From NCBI RefSeq assembly GCF_014836775.1, contig NZ_JACSQD010000002.1, positions 527,717 through 591,716 on the forward strand: a stretch of DNA of 64,000 bases, given 5' to 3'. Position numbers and translations under genes: made by a program. Origin of the DNA: Arthrobacter gallicola (GTDB lineage: Bacteria > Actinomycetota > Actinomycetes > Actinomycetales > Micrococcaceae). The notes under the pieces are model-generated. The model had not been told where the DNA came from. It was given only the letters and a program-made list of their open reading frames with translations, and did no database searches. Shown piece after piece: positions 9,298 to 18,502 of the stretch (position 1 is the stretch's first letter; each line of letters begins with the position of its first letter).

Positions 9298-9969
9298 GTG
9301 ATAGAGAGCCCTGAAACATTACCCGTTCCCGAACCCGGACCGGTGGACCCTGCAGTCCCCGAGGTCGGCGTCGGACCGTGGGAAGGGCCCTGGCCCGAGG
9401 GGGAGCACTGGGACCCTGAACTGCTGGCCGCCGGCGACCGCCGGAACGTGGTGGATGAGTACCGGTACTGGAAGCACGACGCGATCGTTGCGGATCTGGA
9501 CACCAAACGTCATGAATTCCATGTGGCCATCGAAAACTGGCAGCACGACCTGAACATCGGCTCGGTGGTGCGCACGGCGAACGCCTTTCTGGCCAAGGAA
9601 GTGCACATTATCGGACGACGCCGGTGGAACCGGCGCGGCGCCATGGTCACCGACCGCTACCAGCACGTCCGCCACCACCCGACGGTGGAGGACTTCACCG
9701 AGTGGGCGCGGTCGGAGGGCCTGGTGATTATCGGCATCGATAACTTCCCGGATTCCGTGCCGCTGGAAACCTACGACCTGCCGCGCAACGCCGTCCTGGT
9801 CTTCGGCCAGGAAGGTCCGGGCCTGACGCCGGAAGTCCATGCAGCGGCCGAAGCCACCCTCTCGATCGCGCAGTTTGGCTCCACCCGCTCCATGAATGCC
9901 TCCGCGGCGGCGGCCATCGCGATGCACGGCTGGGTCCGCCGGCACGTTTTCGGGCAGAAAGTCTCCTGA
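9298..9969 (+). CDS. SpoU/TrmH-family (SPOUT) RNA 2'-O-methyltransferase
   Basis: This is a SAM-dependent methyltransferase with a trefoil knot. The three SPOUT motifs are present: NIGSVVRTANAF, VLVFGQEGPGLTPE and the C-terminal SMNASAAAAIAMH with its SAM-binding Asn/Ala-rich loop. The N-terminal 45 residues are Pro/Glu-rich and probably disordered. The frame stays open upstream to 9139 across the neighbouring gene's start. I place the start at GTG 9298 because TACGCT at 9286-9291 forms a -10 element ending 6 bases before it, which predicts a leaderless transcript. The target (a tRNA or rRNA ribose) cannot be assigned. It precedes fba by about 115 bases. Confidence 0.88.
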   Translation: MIESPETLPVPEPGPVDPAVPEVGVGPWEGPWPEGEHWDPELLAAGDRRNVVDEYRYWKHDAIVADLDTKRHEFHVAIENWQHDLNIGSVVRTANAFLAKEVHIIGRRRWNRRGAMVTDRYQHVRHHPTVEDFTEWARSEGLVIIGIDNFPDSVPLETYDLPRNAVLVFGQEGPGLTPEVHAAAEATLSIAQFGSTRSMNASAAAAIAMHGWVRRHVFGQKVS

Positions 9970-10085
9970 CCTCCGGCGAAGGCGTTTAGTCACCCTGCTG
10001 CTCCGGGGACACTTGTGGCTAGGATGGGAGGAGCCAAAGAGGGCCCGGCCCTGCCGCATTTTCTCAACTTCGTTAAGGAGTCAGC

Positions 10086-11104
<1,019 letters not shown>

Positions 11105-11105
<1 letters not shown>

Positions 11106-11527
11106 TGTCAGACGAATTCCGCAAGAACCTGCTCGGCCCAGAGCCCACCTACCTGCCCGAGGAAACGGACGTTCTGGCCCGCCTCGCCGCCGGGGATGAG
11201 CCCGTGGACCTGGCCGCTAGGTTCCCTACGTCCTCCCTGATCTGGGCGCTGCTTGCCGACGAAGCCTACGCCGAGGGCCAGCCCGTGGAGTCCTACGCCT
11301 ACGCCCGCGTCGGCTACCACCGCGGCCTGGACGCCCTGCGCCGGGCCGGGTGGCGCGGCACGGGCCCGATCCCGTGGGAGCACGAGCCGAACCGCGGGTT
11401 CCTGCGTGCGCTGTACGCCCTGGGCCGCGCGGCCGCTGCGATCAACGAAGCCGAAGAGGTGGACCGGATCGAGAAGTTCCTGGACAGCTCCGATCCGGCC
11501 GCCAAGGCCGCAATCGAAGCCGCATAA
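11105..11527 (+). CDS. DUF3151 family protein
   Basis: This 140-residue cytoplasmic protein of the actinobacterial DUF3151 family is found downstream of fructose-bisphosphate aldolase in many Micrococcales. Recognisable segments are PTSSLIWALLADEAYAEG, YAYARVGYHRGLDALRRAGWRG and PWEHEPNRGFLRALYALGRAA. The predicted fold is all-helical, TPR-like. No catalytic motif is visible and the function is unknown. The start ATG overlaps the aldolase stop by one base, so it is made together with aldolase, hinting at a link to central carbon metabolism. A hairpin follows the stop. Confidence 0.88.
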
Positions 11528-11554
11528 CTGAACAGCACCAGCTGAAACATCACC

Positions 11555-11586
11555 GGAGGCGCCTTCCCCAGCGGGAGGGCGCCTCC
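11555..11586 (+). terminator. Terminator-like hairpin after fba-DUF3151
   Basis: GGAGGCGCC (11555-11563) pairs with GGCGCCTCC (11578-11586), with additional TTCCC/GGGA pairing inside and a CAGC loop. No U-tract follows. It separates the operon from the convergent DUF427 gene. Confidence 0.65.
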
Positions 11587-11604
11587 AGCGTCTAGCCGGT
11601 GAGG

Positions 11605-11696
11605 ACCGACGGCGGTTACCAGCCCCAGGTGCCCGGCGGGGCGGTTACCAGCCCCAGGTGACCGACGGCGGTTACCAGCCCCAGGTGCCCGGCGGG
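11605..11696. repeat. Tandem copies of the 3' end of the DUF427 gene
   Basis: An identical 36-bp sequence occurs at 11605-11640 and 11661-11696, with a 20-bp partial copy (GCGGTTACCAGCCCCAGGTG) at 11641-11660. The copy at 11661 contains the last codons and stop of the DUF427 gene. The others repeat the same codons (ending Gly-Trp-stop) downstream of the real stop. This looks like replication slippage that duplicated the gene end. Confidence 0.88.
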
Positions 11697-12157
11697 CCCT
11701 TGAACGGGCCGGTTACGCGGCTGGTAATCCAGCCGCCGTAAAAGTCCCCGTCCTGCGGCTGCACCTCCTCGCCGTCCACCCGGACAGAGTCCATCAGCCC
11801 CGGGTACAGGGCGGCCGTATCGGCCAGCTCCTCGTAACCGGGGGCCGGGTGCGGATAGGCCCAGGCGGCCCGCGCGGCACGGTGGCCGCCGGCGGCGACG
11901 TCGTAATAGGAGGCAGCACCTTTGAATTCGCAGTGGGTCACGCCCGGCACCGGGTGCAGCACCCCCGGGGCGAAGGCGTTCAGGGGCAGGTAGTAGACCG
12001 GCGGATGGCTGGTTTCCAGCACCCGCAGCGCCGAGGTTGTCTGCGCCACCAGCGTCCCGCCCAGCCAGACCTCTACGGACTCATCGCTCGGTTCGACCCG
12101 GGGTGGCCGCGGGTAAGACCAGACGGATTCGGTATGCGGGTGAAAACGGTTCGCCAT
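11672..12157 (-). CDS. DUF427 family protein
   Basis: This 161-residue protein has a DUF427 domain. The characteristic core is visible as VEVWLGGTLVAQTTSALRVLETSHPPVYYLP and THCEFKGAASYYDVAAGG, then AWAYPHPAPGYEELA and YPGLMDSVRVDGE. DUF427 proteins are small beta-rich folds of unknown biochemical function, widespread in actinobacteria and proteobacteria. The C-terminus ends GPPGTWGW, and the encoding DNA is repeated just downstream. Its start codon (ATG 12157) lies inside the upstream gene on the same strand, overlapping it by 85 bases, which implies coupled translation or an extended upstream stop. Confidence 0.88.
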   Translation of the reverse strand: MANRFHPHTESVWSYPRPPRVEPSDESVEVWLGGTLVAQTTSALRVLETSHPPVYYLPLNAFAPGVLHPVPGVTHCEFKGAASYYDVAAGGHRAARAAWAYPHPAPGYEELADTAALYPGLMDSVRVDGEEVQPQDGDFYGGWITSRVTGPFKGPPGTWGW

Positions 12158-12777
12158 GGCCCGCTCGTTTCTTTGCGTGCCGCCTCACGGGCGGTAATGG
12201 TGGTGGTGACGGCCATGATCTGCGGCCGGGCAGGCACCGAAGAGAAACCGAACCGCACCGGCGGGCTGACCGGCGCCAGCTGCCCGAGGTCCTGCCCGTT
12301 CCAGGAGCATTCCGCCGCTGCGACACGCCGGATGGAGCGCACACCGTAATACTCCAGCCGGTCCCCGGTGGTTCCCGCGGTCTGCACACCCCGCACGATC
12401 AAACCAGCCAGCGGGTTCACCGCCCGGAGCCAGCGGGGATGGACGGCCAGCGGCGCGGGAACCACCTCGAGCAGGCTGCCCAGCAGAGTCACCCGGCCCA
12501 GTTCCGCCCGCAGCCGCAGCGGGCCGCCGTCGACCGCCAGCGTCCCGCCCTGCAGCCGTGCGCTGACGGGAACAACGTCCACCGCGTCGAAGGTGTAGGT
12601 GGAGGAAACATACCGGGCAATGTTCTCGTCAGGGGCCAGCAGCAGGCGGGAACCGAACCGGTTCTCCACCATCACGTCGGTGAACGGGCCGAACGGAGAC
12701 TCGGGCCAGTGGCCCACAACCAGGCGGGTCCCGGAGGCGGTGCCCAGCCCGGCGATATAGCCGCGGAAGCGCTCCAT
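12073..12777 (-). CDS. Conserved hypothetical protein
   Basis: This 234-residue protein has no domain I can name. It reads as a beta-rich fold with hydrophobic alternation (GTRLVVGHWPESPFGPFTDVMVE, ARYVSSTYTFDAVDVVPVSARL, LRAELGRVTLLGSLLEVVP) and lacks a signal peptide or clear membrane helix. The last 28 or so residues (from PWRTVFTRIPNPSG to the end) are encoded in a different frame of the DUF427 gene's 5' end and look like a read-on tail rather than conserved protein. The ancestral stop may have been lost. It starts at ATG 12777, divergent from purA, and forms a two-gene unit with DUF427. Confidence 0.65.
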   Translation of the reverse strand: MERFRGYIAGLGTASGTRLVVGHWPESPFGPFTDVMVENRFGSRLLLAPDENIARYVSSTYTFDAVDVVPVSARLQGGTLAVDGGPLRLRAELGRVTLLGSLLEVVPAPLAVHPRWLRAVNPLAGLIVRGVQTAGTTGDRLEYYGVRSIRRVAAAECSWNGQDLGQLAPVSPPVRFGFSSVPARPQIMAVTTTITAREAARKETSGPWRTVFTRIPNPSGLTRGHPGSNRAMSP

Positions 12778-12851
12778 GGCTTAAACCGTACGCCCAGCGG
12801 GCCGCTTCCGAAGGGGCTGAGCTGGAGATCGGCTAAACTTGACTGGTAAGA

Positions 12852-12893
12852 GCCCCGCAGCTTGAGCGTGTTCCACGCCACGAGTGCAGGGGC
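12852..12893 (+). ncRNA. Structured RNA element in the purA 5' leader (candidate)
   Basis: A long imperfect hairpin: GCCCCGCA (12852) pairs with TGC-A-GGGGC (ending 12893) around a bulged A, CTTG (861-864) with CGAG (881-884), and GCGTG (866-870) with CACGC (874-878) closing a 3-base loop. A -10-like TAAACT at 12834-12839 would put the transcript start only a few bases before the hairpin, about 115 bases ahead of the purA start. No U-tract follows, so it is not a simple terminator. It may be a 5'-end stabiliser or a regulatory leader. The family is unknown to me. Confidence 0.4.
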
Positions 12894-12961
12894 GTTCTCA
12901 TGCACGGTAGCGGTTCGGCGCCTGGCGCGGCTCCCTAGCGTAACTAATGGGGGAGGATCCC

Positions 12962-14251
12962 ATGCCAGCAATTGTCATCGTCGGCGCCCAGTGGGGCGAC
13001 GAGGGTAAAGGTAAGGCCACCGACCTTCTCGGCGGCCGCGTCGATTACGTCGTCAAGCCCAACGGCGGAAACAATGCCGGCCACACCGTCGTCGTCGGCG
13101 GTGAAAAGTACGAACTGAAGCTGCTTCCCGCCGGCATCCTCAGCCCCAACGCGATCCCGGTGATCGGCAACGGCTGTGTGGTGAACCTCGAAGCCCTCTT
13201 CGACGAAATCGACGGGCTGGAAGCACGCGGGGCGGATACCTCGAAGCTGCGGATCTCCGCCAACGCCCACCTTGTTGCCCCGTTCCACCAGGTGATGGAC
13301 AAGGTCACCGAACGCTTCCTGGGGAAGCGTGCCATCGGCACCACCGGCCGCGGCATCGGCCCGGCTTACATCGATAAGGTGGCACGCCTCGGCATCCGCG
13401 TGCAGGACATCTTCGACGAGTCGATCCTGCGGCAGAAGGTCGAAGGCTCGCTGCGGCAGAAGAACCAGCTGCTGCTGAAGGTCTACAACCGCCGCGACGT
13501 GGATGTGGAAGAGATGGTGGAGTACTTCCTCTCCTACGCCGACCGGCTGCGCCCGATGGTCATTGATTCGGTCTATGAGCTGAACAAGGCCCTCGACGAA
13601 GACAAGGTCATCCTAATGGAAGGCGGCCAGGCCACGTTCCTGGACGTTGACCACGGCACCTACCCGTTTGTGACCTCCTCCAACCCGACCGCCGGCGGCG
13701 CGTCGGTGGGCTCCGGCATCGGCCCCACCCGCATCAACCGCGCCGTGGGCATCATCAAGGCCTACACCACCCGCGTTGGCGCCGGCCCGTTCCCCACCGA
13801 ACTCTTCGATGACATGGGCCTGTACCTGCAGAAGACCGGCGGCGAGTTCGGTGTGAACACCGGGCGCCCGCGCCGCTGCGGCTGGTACGACGCCGTGCTG
13901 GCGCGCCACGCTTCCCGCGTCAACGGCTTCACGGACTACTTTGTGACCAAACTGGACGTGCTCACCGGCATCGAGAAGATCCCGGTCTGCGTTGCCTACG
14001 ACGTCGACGGCGTGCGCTTCGACGAGATGCCGATGACGCAGACCGACTTCCACCACGCCAAGCCGATCTTCGAGTACTTCGACGGCTGGACCGAGGACAT
14101 CACCGGCGCGAAGACCCTCGAGGACCTGCCGGAGAACGCCCGGAACTACGTGCTGGCGCTGGAAAAGCTCTCCGGCACCCGGTTCTCCGCGATCGGCGTC
14201 GGCCCGGACCGCGACCAGACGATCGTGATCCGCGACCTGATCAGCGAGTAG
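12962..14251 (+). CDS. purA: Adenylosuccinate synthetase
   Basis: This enzyme catalyses the first committed step from IMP to AMP: GTP-driven condensation of IMP with aspartate. The N-terminal [11 protein letters not shown] contains the catalytic Asp and GTP-binding loop. [11 protein letters not shown] carries the catalytic His, [13 protein letters not shown] lies in the IMP-binding region, and the C-terminal VGPDRDQTI motif is intact. At 429 residues it is normal length. I chose ATG 12962, with GGGGGAGG as ribosome-binding site, over the in-frame ATG at 12947 that precedes that site. It has a 5' leader with a hairpin and is followed by a strong rho-independent terminator. Confidence 0.97.
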   Translation: MPAIVIVGAQWGDEGKGKATDLLGGRVDYVVKPNGGNNAGHTVVVGGEKYELKLLPAGILSPNAIPVIGNGCVVNLEALFDEIDGLEARGADTSKLRISANAHLVAPFHQVMDKVTERFLGKRAIGTTGRGIGPAYIDKVARLGIRVQDIFDESILRQKVEGSLRQKNQLLLKVYNRRDVDVEEMVEYFLSYADRLRPMVIDSVYELNKALDEDKVILMEGGQATFLDVDHGTYPFVTSSNPTAGGASVGSGIGPTRINRAVGIIKAYTTRVGAGPFPTELFDDMGLYLQKTGGEFGVNTGRPRRCGWYDAVLARHASRVNGFTDYFVTKLDVLTGIEKIPVCVAYDVDGVRFDEMPMTQTDFHHAKPIFEYFDGWTEDITGAKTLEDLPENARNYVLALEKLSGTRFSAIGVGPDRDQTIVIRDLISE

Positions 14252-14262
14252 GTTCTTACCGC

Positions 14263-14298
14263 AAAGACCCCGCAGCCCGGTTGGCTGCGGGGTCTTTT
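14263..14298 (+). terminator. Rho-independent terminator of purA
   Basis: AAAGACCCCGCAGCC pairs with GGCTGCGGGGTCTTT around a 5-base loop, with T residues at 14295-14298. Because A residues precede the stem, it can also terminate transcription arriving from the opposite strand. Confidence 0.92.
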
Positions 14299-14378
14299 GC
14301 TAGGTCCGCCGGCCCGGCGTGGCGTCAAGGCCGAGGCCGGCCAGCCGCTCAGCGGATTGTGGTTGCGGCCGCGTACGG

Positions 14379-14876
14379 TCAGGAATCGCTGCCCTTGGCT
14401 CGTTCGGCTTCTTTCCTCGCGTCCAGGATGTCCTGAAGGGTGAGCATGGCCTCCTCAAAACGGTGCTCACCGGTATGTGCTGCCCAGTCCCGTTCCATTT
14501 CGGTGACTTTCGCTGAGGCCTCGGCAAGCATTCTCCGCCCCCTGGCGGTGGGCACAATCAGCTTTGCCCTCGCGTCGGTTGGATCCGGTTCACGGGCCAG
14601 ATAACCCAAGGACTGGAGCTCATTAACCAGCTCCGAGGTGGCCGCCAGACTGAGCTGGGCCCGCGCTGCCAGCCGCGTGAGCCGGATTCCCTTGGTCCCA
14701 ACATTTCCCGTGATCTGGAGATGCGCGGGGCGAATGTCTCCGTAGCCATGAGCCTCCGCCTCCGCTAAGAGTTCCCGCCGGAACTCCGCGAGCAGCCGCC
14801 CCAGCAGCTGGCCCACGGGCAGCCGGCGCCCGCCCTGAAACGGTTTTTCGGAACCCCTTGACGCGGTATCACTCAC
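14379..14876 (-). CDS. MarR-family transcriptional regulator
   Basis: This 165-residue winged helix-turn-helix regulator has its recognition region at LTRLAARAQLSLAATSELVNELQSLGYLAREPDPTDARAKL, with the usual MarR wing (DxRAK). The frame is open to 15203, but that part overlaps the divergent hydrolase gene. I place the start at GTG 14876, where TAGACT ends 7 bases before it and no SD is present, indicating a leaderless mRNA. It is divergent from the alpha/beta-hydrolase-fold gene across about 60 bases, the typical layout for a MarR repressor and its target. No reactive cysteine of the OhrR type is evident in its N-terminus. Confidence 0.85.
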   Translation of the reverse strand: MSDTASRGSEKPFQGGRRLPVGQLLGRLLAEFRRELLAEAEAHGYGDIRPAHLQITGNVGTKGIRLTRLAARAQLSLAATSELVNELQSLGYLAREPDPTDARAKLIVPTARGRRMLAEASAKVTEMERDWAAHTGEHRFEEAMLTLQDILDARKEAERAKGSDS

Positions 14877-14898
14877 GGAGGAGAGTCTAGTTAATTGC

Positions 14899-14911
14899 TT
14901 CGGAAACCGAA
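14899..14911. promoter_or_regulatory. Candidate MarR operator
   Basis: TTCGGAAACCGAA is a perfect 5-3-5 inverted repeat in the 62-base divergent region between the MarR gene and the hydrolase-fold gene, overlapping the expected promoter area. Assignment to this MarR protein is inference from position. Confidence 0.35.
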
Positions 14912-14938
14912 AGAACAGTGAGCGTCGGGAGGCGCAAA

Positions 14939-15778
14939 ATGAGTACGCAGCATTCTGAAGTATCAGTAGTGGAGACCGTTCTTGGGCCGTTGTCCGTGAC
15001 TCGGACCGGCTCCGGGCAGCCGGCTTTCCTCTGGCACAGCATGTTTCTGGATTCGGAAACCTTTGATCCGGTGACAGAGAAGCTGGGCCGGCACCGTGAA
15101 CTGTTTTTGGTGGATGGTCCCGGTCACGGGAACAGTCCAGGTCCGCGGGAAATCTATGACCTGCACGATTGTGCCGTGGCAGCGGTCCAGCTGCTGGATG
15201 CATTTCGAGTCGATACGCCCGTTGACTGGCTGGGCAATGCCTGGGGTGGGCACGTGGGCATCCTGCTCGCAGAGGGATGGCCCTCCAGGCTCAGGACGCT
15301 GACCATGATCGGCACACCCGCTTATCCGCTGCCAACGGCCCAGCGGCTGAAGACGGCGTTGCTGGTGGGAATGTTTCGGGTCATTGGTCCGTCCCGGCTC
15401 AGCGGTTTGGTGGTGGACGCGCTGGTGGGAGCTGATGGAGAACCGGGCTCCCGCGCTGCAGCCGAGGAGGCCGTGCGCGATTCATTCAGGAGAGGGGACA
15501 AACAGGGCAAATACTGGGCCATGCGGTCCCTCATGCTGCGCCGCCCGGATCTCAGCGCAGTCTTCGAACGTGTCCAGACACCCACACTTCTCATAGCCGG
15601 GCAGAATGACGCTATGTATGACCTCGACAAGGCGGAGCTGCTGGCAGCGGCCATGCCCAATGCAGTGCTCATGCCCGTTGCCGGCGGAGGGCACGCGGCA
15701 CCCCTGTACGTTGCCGCAGACGAAGTGTCTCAGGCGGTTCTGGAGTTCTGGGACACCGGGCGGCTCCCCGTCCGGTGA
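14939..15778 (+). CDS. Alpha/beta-hydrolase-fold protein lacking the nucleophilic serine
   Basis: This 279-residue protein has a clear alpha/beta-hydrolase fold: the HG-like oxyanion region (FLWHSMFLDSETF), strand-turn motif DGPGHGNS, acid Asp near residue 224 (LLIAGQNDAMYD) and His near residue 252 (AGGGHAAP). The nucleophile elbow reads LGNAWGGHVG, so the position normally Ser, Cys or Asp is Ala (codon GCC, residue 101). Ordinary esterase or lactonase chemistry is therefore not expected. It may be a cofactor-independent or non-catalytic member, or a ligand-binding protein. Start ATG 14939 is supported by GGGAGG seven bases upstream. Its partner is the divergent MarR gene. Confidence 0.85.
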   Translation: MSTQHSEVSVVETVLGPLSVTRTGSGQPAFLWHSMFLDSETFDPVTEKLGRHRELFLVDGPGHGNSPGPREIYDLHDCAVAAVQLLDAFRVDTPVDWLGNAWGGHVGILLAEGWPSRLRTLTMIGTPAYPLPTAQRLKTALLVGMFRVIGPSRLSGLVVDALVGADGEPGSRAAAEEAVRDSFRRGDKQGKYWAMRSLMLRRPDLSAVFERVQTPTLLIAGQNDAMYDLDKAELLAAAMPNAVLMPVAGGGHAAPLYVAADEVSQAVLEFWDTGRLPVR

Positions 15779-15800
15779 CGGTCTGCCGGGTTCGGCTGCC

Positions 15801-16166
15801 CTACTCGGCTCTCCCCGAGAGGATGCAGAACTCGTTGCCCTCGGGATCGGCCATCACAACCCAGGACACCTCCGGTCCCTGGCCGACGTCGGCCAGCACA
15901 GCGCCAAGGGCGAGCAGCCGCTCGACTTCCTCCTCCTGGGTGCAGCCGTCCGGCACCAGGTCCAGATGCAGCCGGTTCTTGGCGGTCTTGGGCTCGGGGA
16001 CGGGAATGATGTCGATCGGCGGACCCAGAAAGCCGTTGCGCGGCGCCAGACTGATCCCGCCGTCGAACTCCTCTGCCACCCGGTAATCCAGCGCCCGGGT
16101 CCAAAATCCGACCAGCAGGGGGACATCGACTGCGTCCAGGGCAAAGGATGAGAATCTGCTGCTCAC
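15801..16166 (-). CDS. VOC (glyoxalase/bleomycin-resistance fold) family protein
   Basis: This 121-residue single vicinal-oxygen-chelate domain protein has typical features: an N-terminal VDVPLLVGFWTRALDY, a central KNRLHLDLVP with a metal-ligand-like His, and the C-terminal ADPEGNEFCIL motif in which the Glu is usually the last metal ligand. Members include glyoxalases, dioxygenases and resistance proteins, and the reaction cannot be chosen from sequence alone. It converges with the hydrolase-fold gene (22 bases between stops) and is divergent from the alcohol dehydrogenase gene. Confidence 0.85.
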   Translation of the reverse strand: MSSRFSSFALDAVDVPLLVGFWTRALDYRVAEEFDGGISLAPRNGFLGPPIDIIPVPEPKTAKNRLHLDLVPDGCTQEEEVERLLALGAVLADVGQGPEVSWVVMADPEGNEFCILSGRAE

Positions 16167-16315
16167 GGCTGGCTCCTTCGGCGGCGCGGAAAAGTACCTG
16201 CGAACCTAACAGCGGCGTTCTCCGGGCGTCAACGCTGTACAAACTCGGGCCCAAACGAAGGCCATAGTTCCCGAAAGTCCTGACGGCGGTGAAGGCCGCG
16301 GCGTAGCGTGGCCCT

Positions 16316-17434
16316 ATGACTACCCAGGCGCGTGCCGCGATTCTGCGCGGAGTCCATGAACCCTTCGAAATTACTGACGTGACCCTTGATGATCCCCGGC
16401 CGGACGAGGTCCTGGTCCGGATCACCGCCGCGGGCGTCTGCGGAACTGACCTCGGTGTCCAAGCCGGGCACATACCCTTTCCGCTGCCCGGAGTCCTCGG
16501 CCACGAAGGTGCCGGCGTGGTGGAAGCCGTTGGATCCGGCGTCACCTCCGTTGTGCCCGGCGACCAGGTGCTGCTGAGCTTTTCCAGCTGCGGGGTCTGC
16601 CGGAACTGCCGTATGGGCCACCCGGCCTATTGCACAGATTTCCTGGACCTAAACCTCATTGGCGGGCAGCGTATGGACGGCAGCGCCACCATCACCAAGG
16701 ACGGGCTGGGGGTCCACGGACACTTCTTCGCCCAGTCCTCCTTTGCCAACTACGTCCTGGCCGACGCCCGCGGCGTCACCAAAGTGGACCCCGAAGCAGA
16801 CCTGTCCCTGCTGGCCCCGCTTGGCTGCGGCATTCAGACCGGTGCCGGAGCCGTGCTGAACGTCCTGCGGCCCGAGCCCGGCTCCACCCTCGCCGTCTTC
16901 GGCGCCGGTCCCGTGGGCCTGGCCGCCGTGATGGCCGCCGCGCTGTCCGGTTCCACCCGGATTGTGGTGATGGACCTGGTGGACTCGCGGCTGGAGCTGG
17001 CCCGCGAACTTGGGGCCACCGACGTCGTCAATTCCGGCAGCACCGATGCACTGCAGGCCCTGTTCGAACTGACCAACGGTGACGGGGTCACGCACGCCCT
17101 CGAAACCACGGGCAGCACCCGGGTGGCGGCCACTGCCGCGGATGCGCTGGCGCCGCTGGGCAAGCTCGGCCTGATCGGCGCTCCGGCCGCCGGATCCACC
17201 ATGGAACTGGACGTGAACTTCATGCTCAACGGCCGCCAGGTCATCGGCATTACGGAAGGCGATGCCACGCCGCAGCTGTTCCTGCCCGCGCTCGTGGAAC
17301 TGGTCCAGCAGGGCCGGTTCCCGCTGCAGAAGATGATCACCCGGTACGGGTTCAACGAGATTAACGACGCCGCAGCCGCAGCGAAAGCGGGGGAGGTCCT
17401 GAAACCTGTGCTCCACTTTGAGGACCTGCACTAG
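16316..17434 (+). CDS. Zinc-dependent alcohol dehydrogenase (aryl-alcohol dehydrogenase-like)
   Basis: This is a medium-chain NAD(P)-dependent dehydrogenase of 372 residues. The catalytic zinc ligands are in VCGTDL (Cys) and GHEGAG (His/Glu). The structural zinc loop is C-GVC-RNC-RMGHPAYC, with four cysteines. The Rossmann motif is GAGPVGLAA, followed by an Asp at the end of strand 2 (VVMDLVDSRL), which favours NAD+. GVHGHFFAQSSFANYVLA resembles benzyl/aryl-alcohol dehydrogenases. The start ATG lies 6 bases after a -10-like TAGCGT (16304-16309), so it is probably leaderless. The nitrilase-family gene follows after about 40 bases and may be co-transcribed. Confidence 0.88.
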   Translation: MTTQARAAILRGVHEPFEITDVTLDDPRPDEVLVRITAAGVCGTDLGVQAGHIPFPLPGVLGHEGAGVVEAVGSGVTSVVPGDQVLLSFSSCGVCRNCRMGHPAYCTDFLDLNLIGGQRMDGSATITKDGLGVHGHFFAQSSFANYVLADARGVTKVDPEADLSLLAPLGCGIQTGAGAVLNVLRPEPGSTLAVFGAGPVGLAAVMAAALSGSTRIVVMDLVDSRLELARELGATDVVNSGSTDALQALFELTNGDGVTHALETTGSTRVAATAADALAPLGKLGLIGAPAAGSTMELDVNFMLNGRQVIGITEGDATPQLFLPALVELVQQGRFPLQKMITRYGFNEINDAAAAAKAGEVLKPVLHFEDLH

Positions 17435-17475
17435 GCTGGAGGAGAGTCCGGTCCTCAAGGCAAGGCGGTAGTCCA

Positions 17476-18282
17476 TTGTTGGTCAGCGTAGGTCAGTTCA
17501 GCCCCTCGGGGGACGTCAAGGAAAACCTGGCGGCGATGCGTTCGCTCGCCGAGCAGGCCAAGGGCGAGAACTCGGAATTGATCGTGTTCCCCGAGGAGTC
17601 GATGTTCAGCATCGGCAAGGTCGAGGGGACGCTGGCTGCGGCGGTCGACGCCGGGTGGAGCACCTTCGTCCAGCAGCTTTCCCTCCTGGCCGCGGAACTG
17701 AAAATCGCCGTGATTGCCGGCGGGTACGAGTCCTCCGGAGAGGAACGGCCCTACAACACGCTGGTGGCGATCGAGTCCGACGGCCGGATCGCAGCGACCT
17801 ACCGGAAGCTCCATCTTTACGATGCGTTCAGCTACCAGGAGTCCACCCGGATCAAGGCAGGTGACCGCGGGATCCAGGTAGTGGAACTCGGTGGTCTGCG
17901 GGTGGGCCTGATGACCTGTTACGATCTCCGGTTCCCCGAGCTGGCCCGGGCCCTGGCCGTCCAGGGTGCGGATCTTATTGCGGTTCCGGCAGCCTGGTTC
18001 AAGGGCGAGCACAAGATCGAGCACTGGGAGACGCTGCTCAAGGCCCGGGCGATTGAGAACACCGTGTGGATCGCAGCCGCGGGGACCTCCAGCGGCCACA
18101 CCATCGGCCACTCGGCCATCCTGGATCCCATGGGCGTGCCGCAGGTCTTCCTGGGCGAGGAGTCCGCCGGAGTGGCCACGGCAGAAGTGACACGGACCCG
18201 GATTGAAGAGGTCAGGGAATTCCTGCCCGTCCTGCAGAACCGCCGGTTCGCGGTGAACGAGCAGATCGACGCCGCCAGCTAG
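17476..18282 (+). CDS. Carbon-nitrogen hydrolase (nitrilase superfamily, amidase type)
   Basis: This 268-residue amidohydrolase has the Glu-Lys-Cys triad visible at about E40 (IVFPEE), K111 (TYRKLHLYDAF) and C148 (LMTCYDLRFPE). These motif contexts are typical of branch 10 or omega-amidase/deaminated-glutathione amidase-like members rather than true nitrilases. The start is a TTG at 17476 (or the next TTG), weakly preceded by AAGG. It follows the alcohol dehydrogenase gene, so both might act on one catabolic substrate. Downstream lies a repeat-filled gap of about 356 bases before the convergent permease gene. Confidence 0.87.
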   Translation: MLVSVGQFSPSGDVKENLAAMRSLAEQAKGENSELIVFPEESMFSIGKVEGTLAAAVDAGWSTFVQQLSLLAAELKIAVIAGGYESSGEERPYNTLVAIESDGRIAATYRKLHLYDAFSYQESTRIKAGDRGIQVVELGGLRVGLMTCYDLRFPELARALAVQGADLIAVPAAWFKGEHKIEHWETLLKARAIENTVWIAAAGTSSGHTIGHSAILDPMGVPQVFLGEESAGVATAEVTRTRIEEVREFLPVLQNRRFAVNEQIDAAS

Positions 18283-18317
18283 CTTTAGTGCCGCGGCGGG
18301 CTCCCGGGCTGCCGGCT

Positions 18318-18411
18318 GCCTCCTGCTGGCTGGACCGCGGTCTCCCGGGCTGCCGACTGCCTCCTGCTGGCTGGACTGCGGTCTGCGGACAGCGGCCTCC
18401 TGCTGGCTGGA
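18318..18411. repeat. Three direct repeats of a 17-bp core at 41- and 36-bp spacing
   Basis: GCCTCCTGCTGGCTGGA begins at 18318, 18359 and 18395, each time followed by CCGCGG- or CTGCGG-type sequence. It lies in the gap 18283-18638 between the convergent nitrilase and permease genes. No coding function is apparent. Confidence 0.85.
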
Positions 18412-18457
18412 CTGCGGCCTGCCTGAGGCTCGCTCCGGTTTGGGACAAATCGCACGC

Positions 18458-18501
18458 CATGGGACTTTCCTGCCGTGGCGCCACGCAGGAAAGTCCCCAT
18501 G
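18458..18501. repeat. Large near-perfect palindrome (stem of about 21 bp)
   Basis: CATGGGACTTTCCTGC and GCAGGAAAGTCCC-ATG form the arms, joined by GTGGC/GCCAC at the centre, with only single-base bulges (C474 on the left, C498 on the right). It sits between convergent genes. It could act as a bidirectional terminator or be a REP-like element. Confidence 0.8.
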
Positions 18502-18502
18502 T

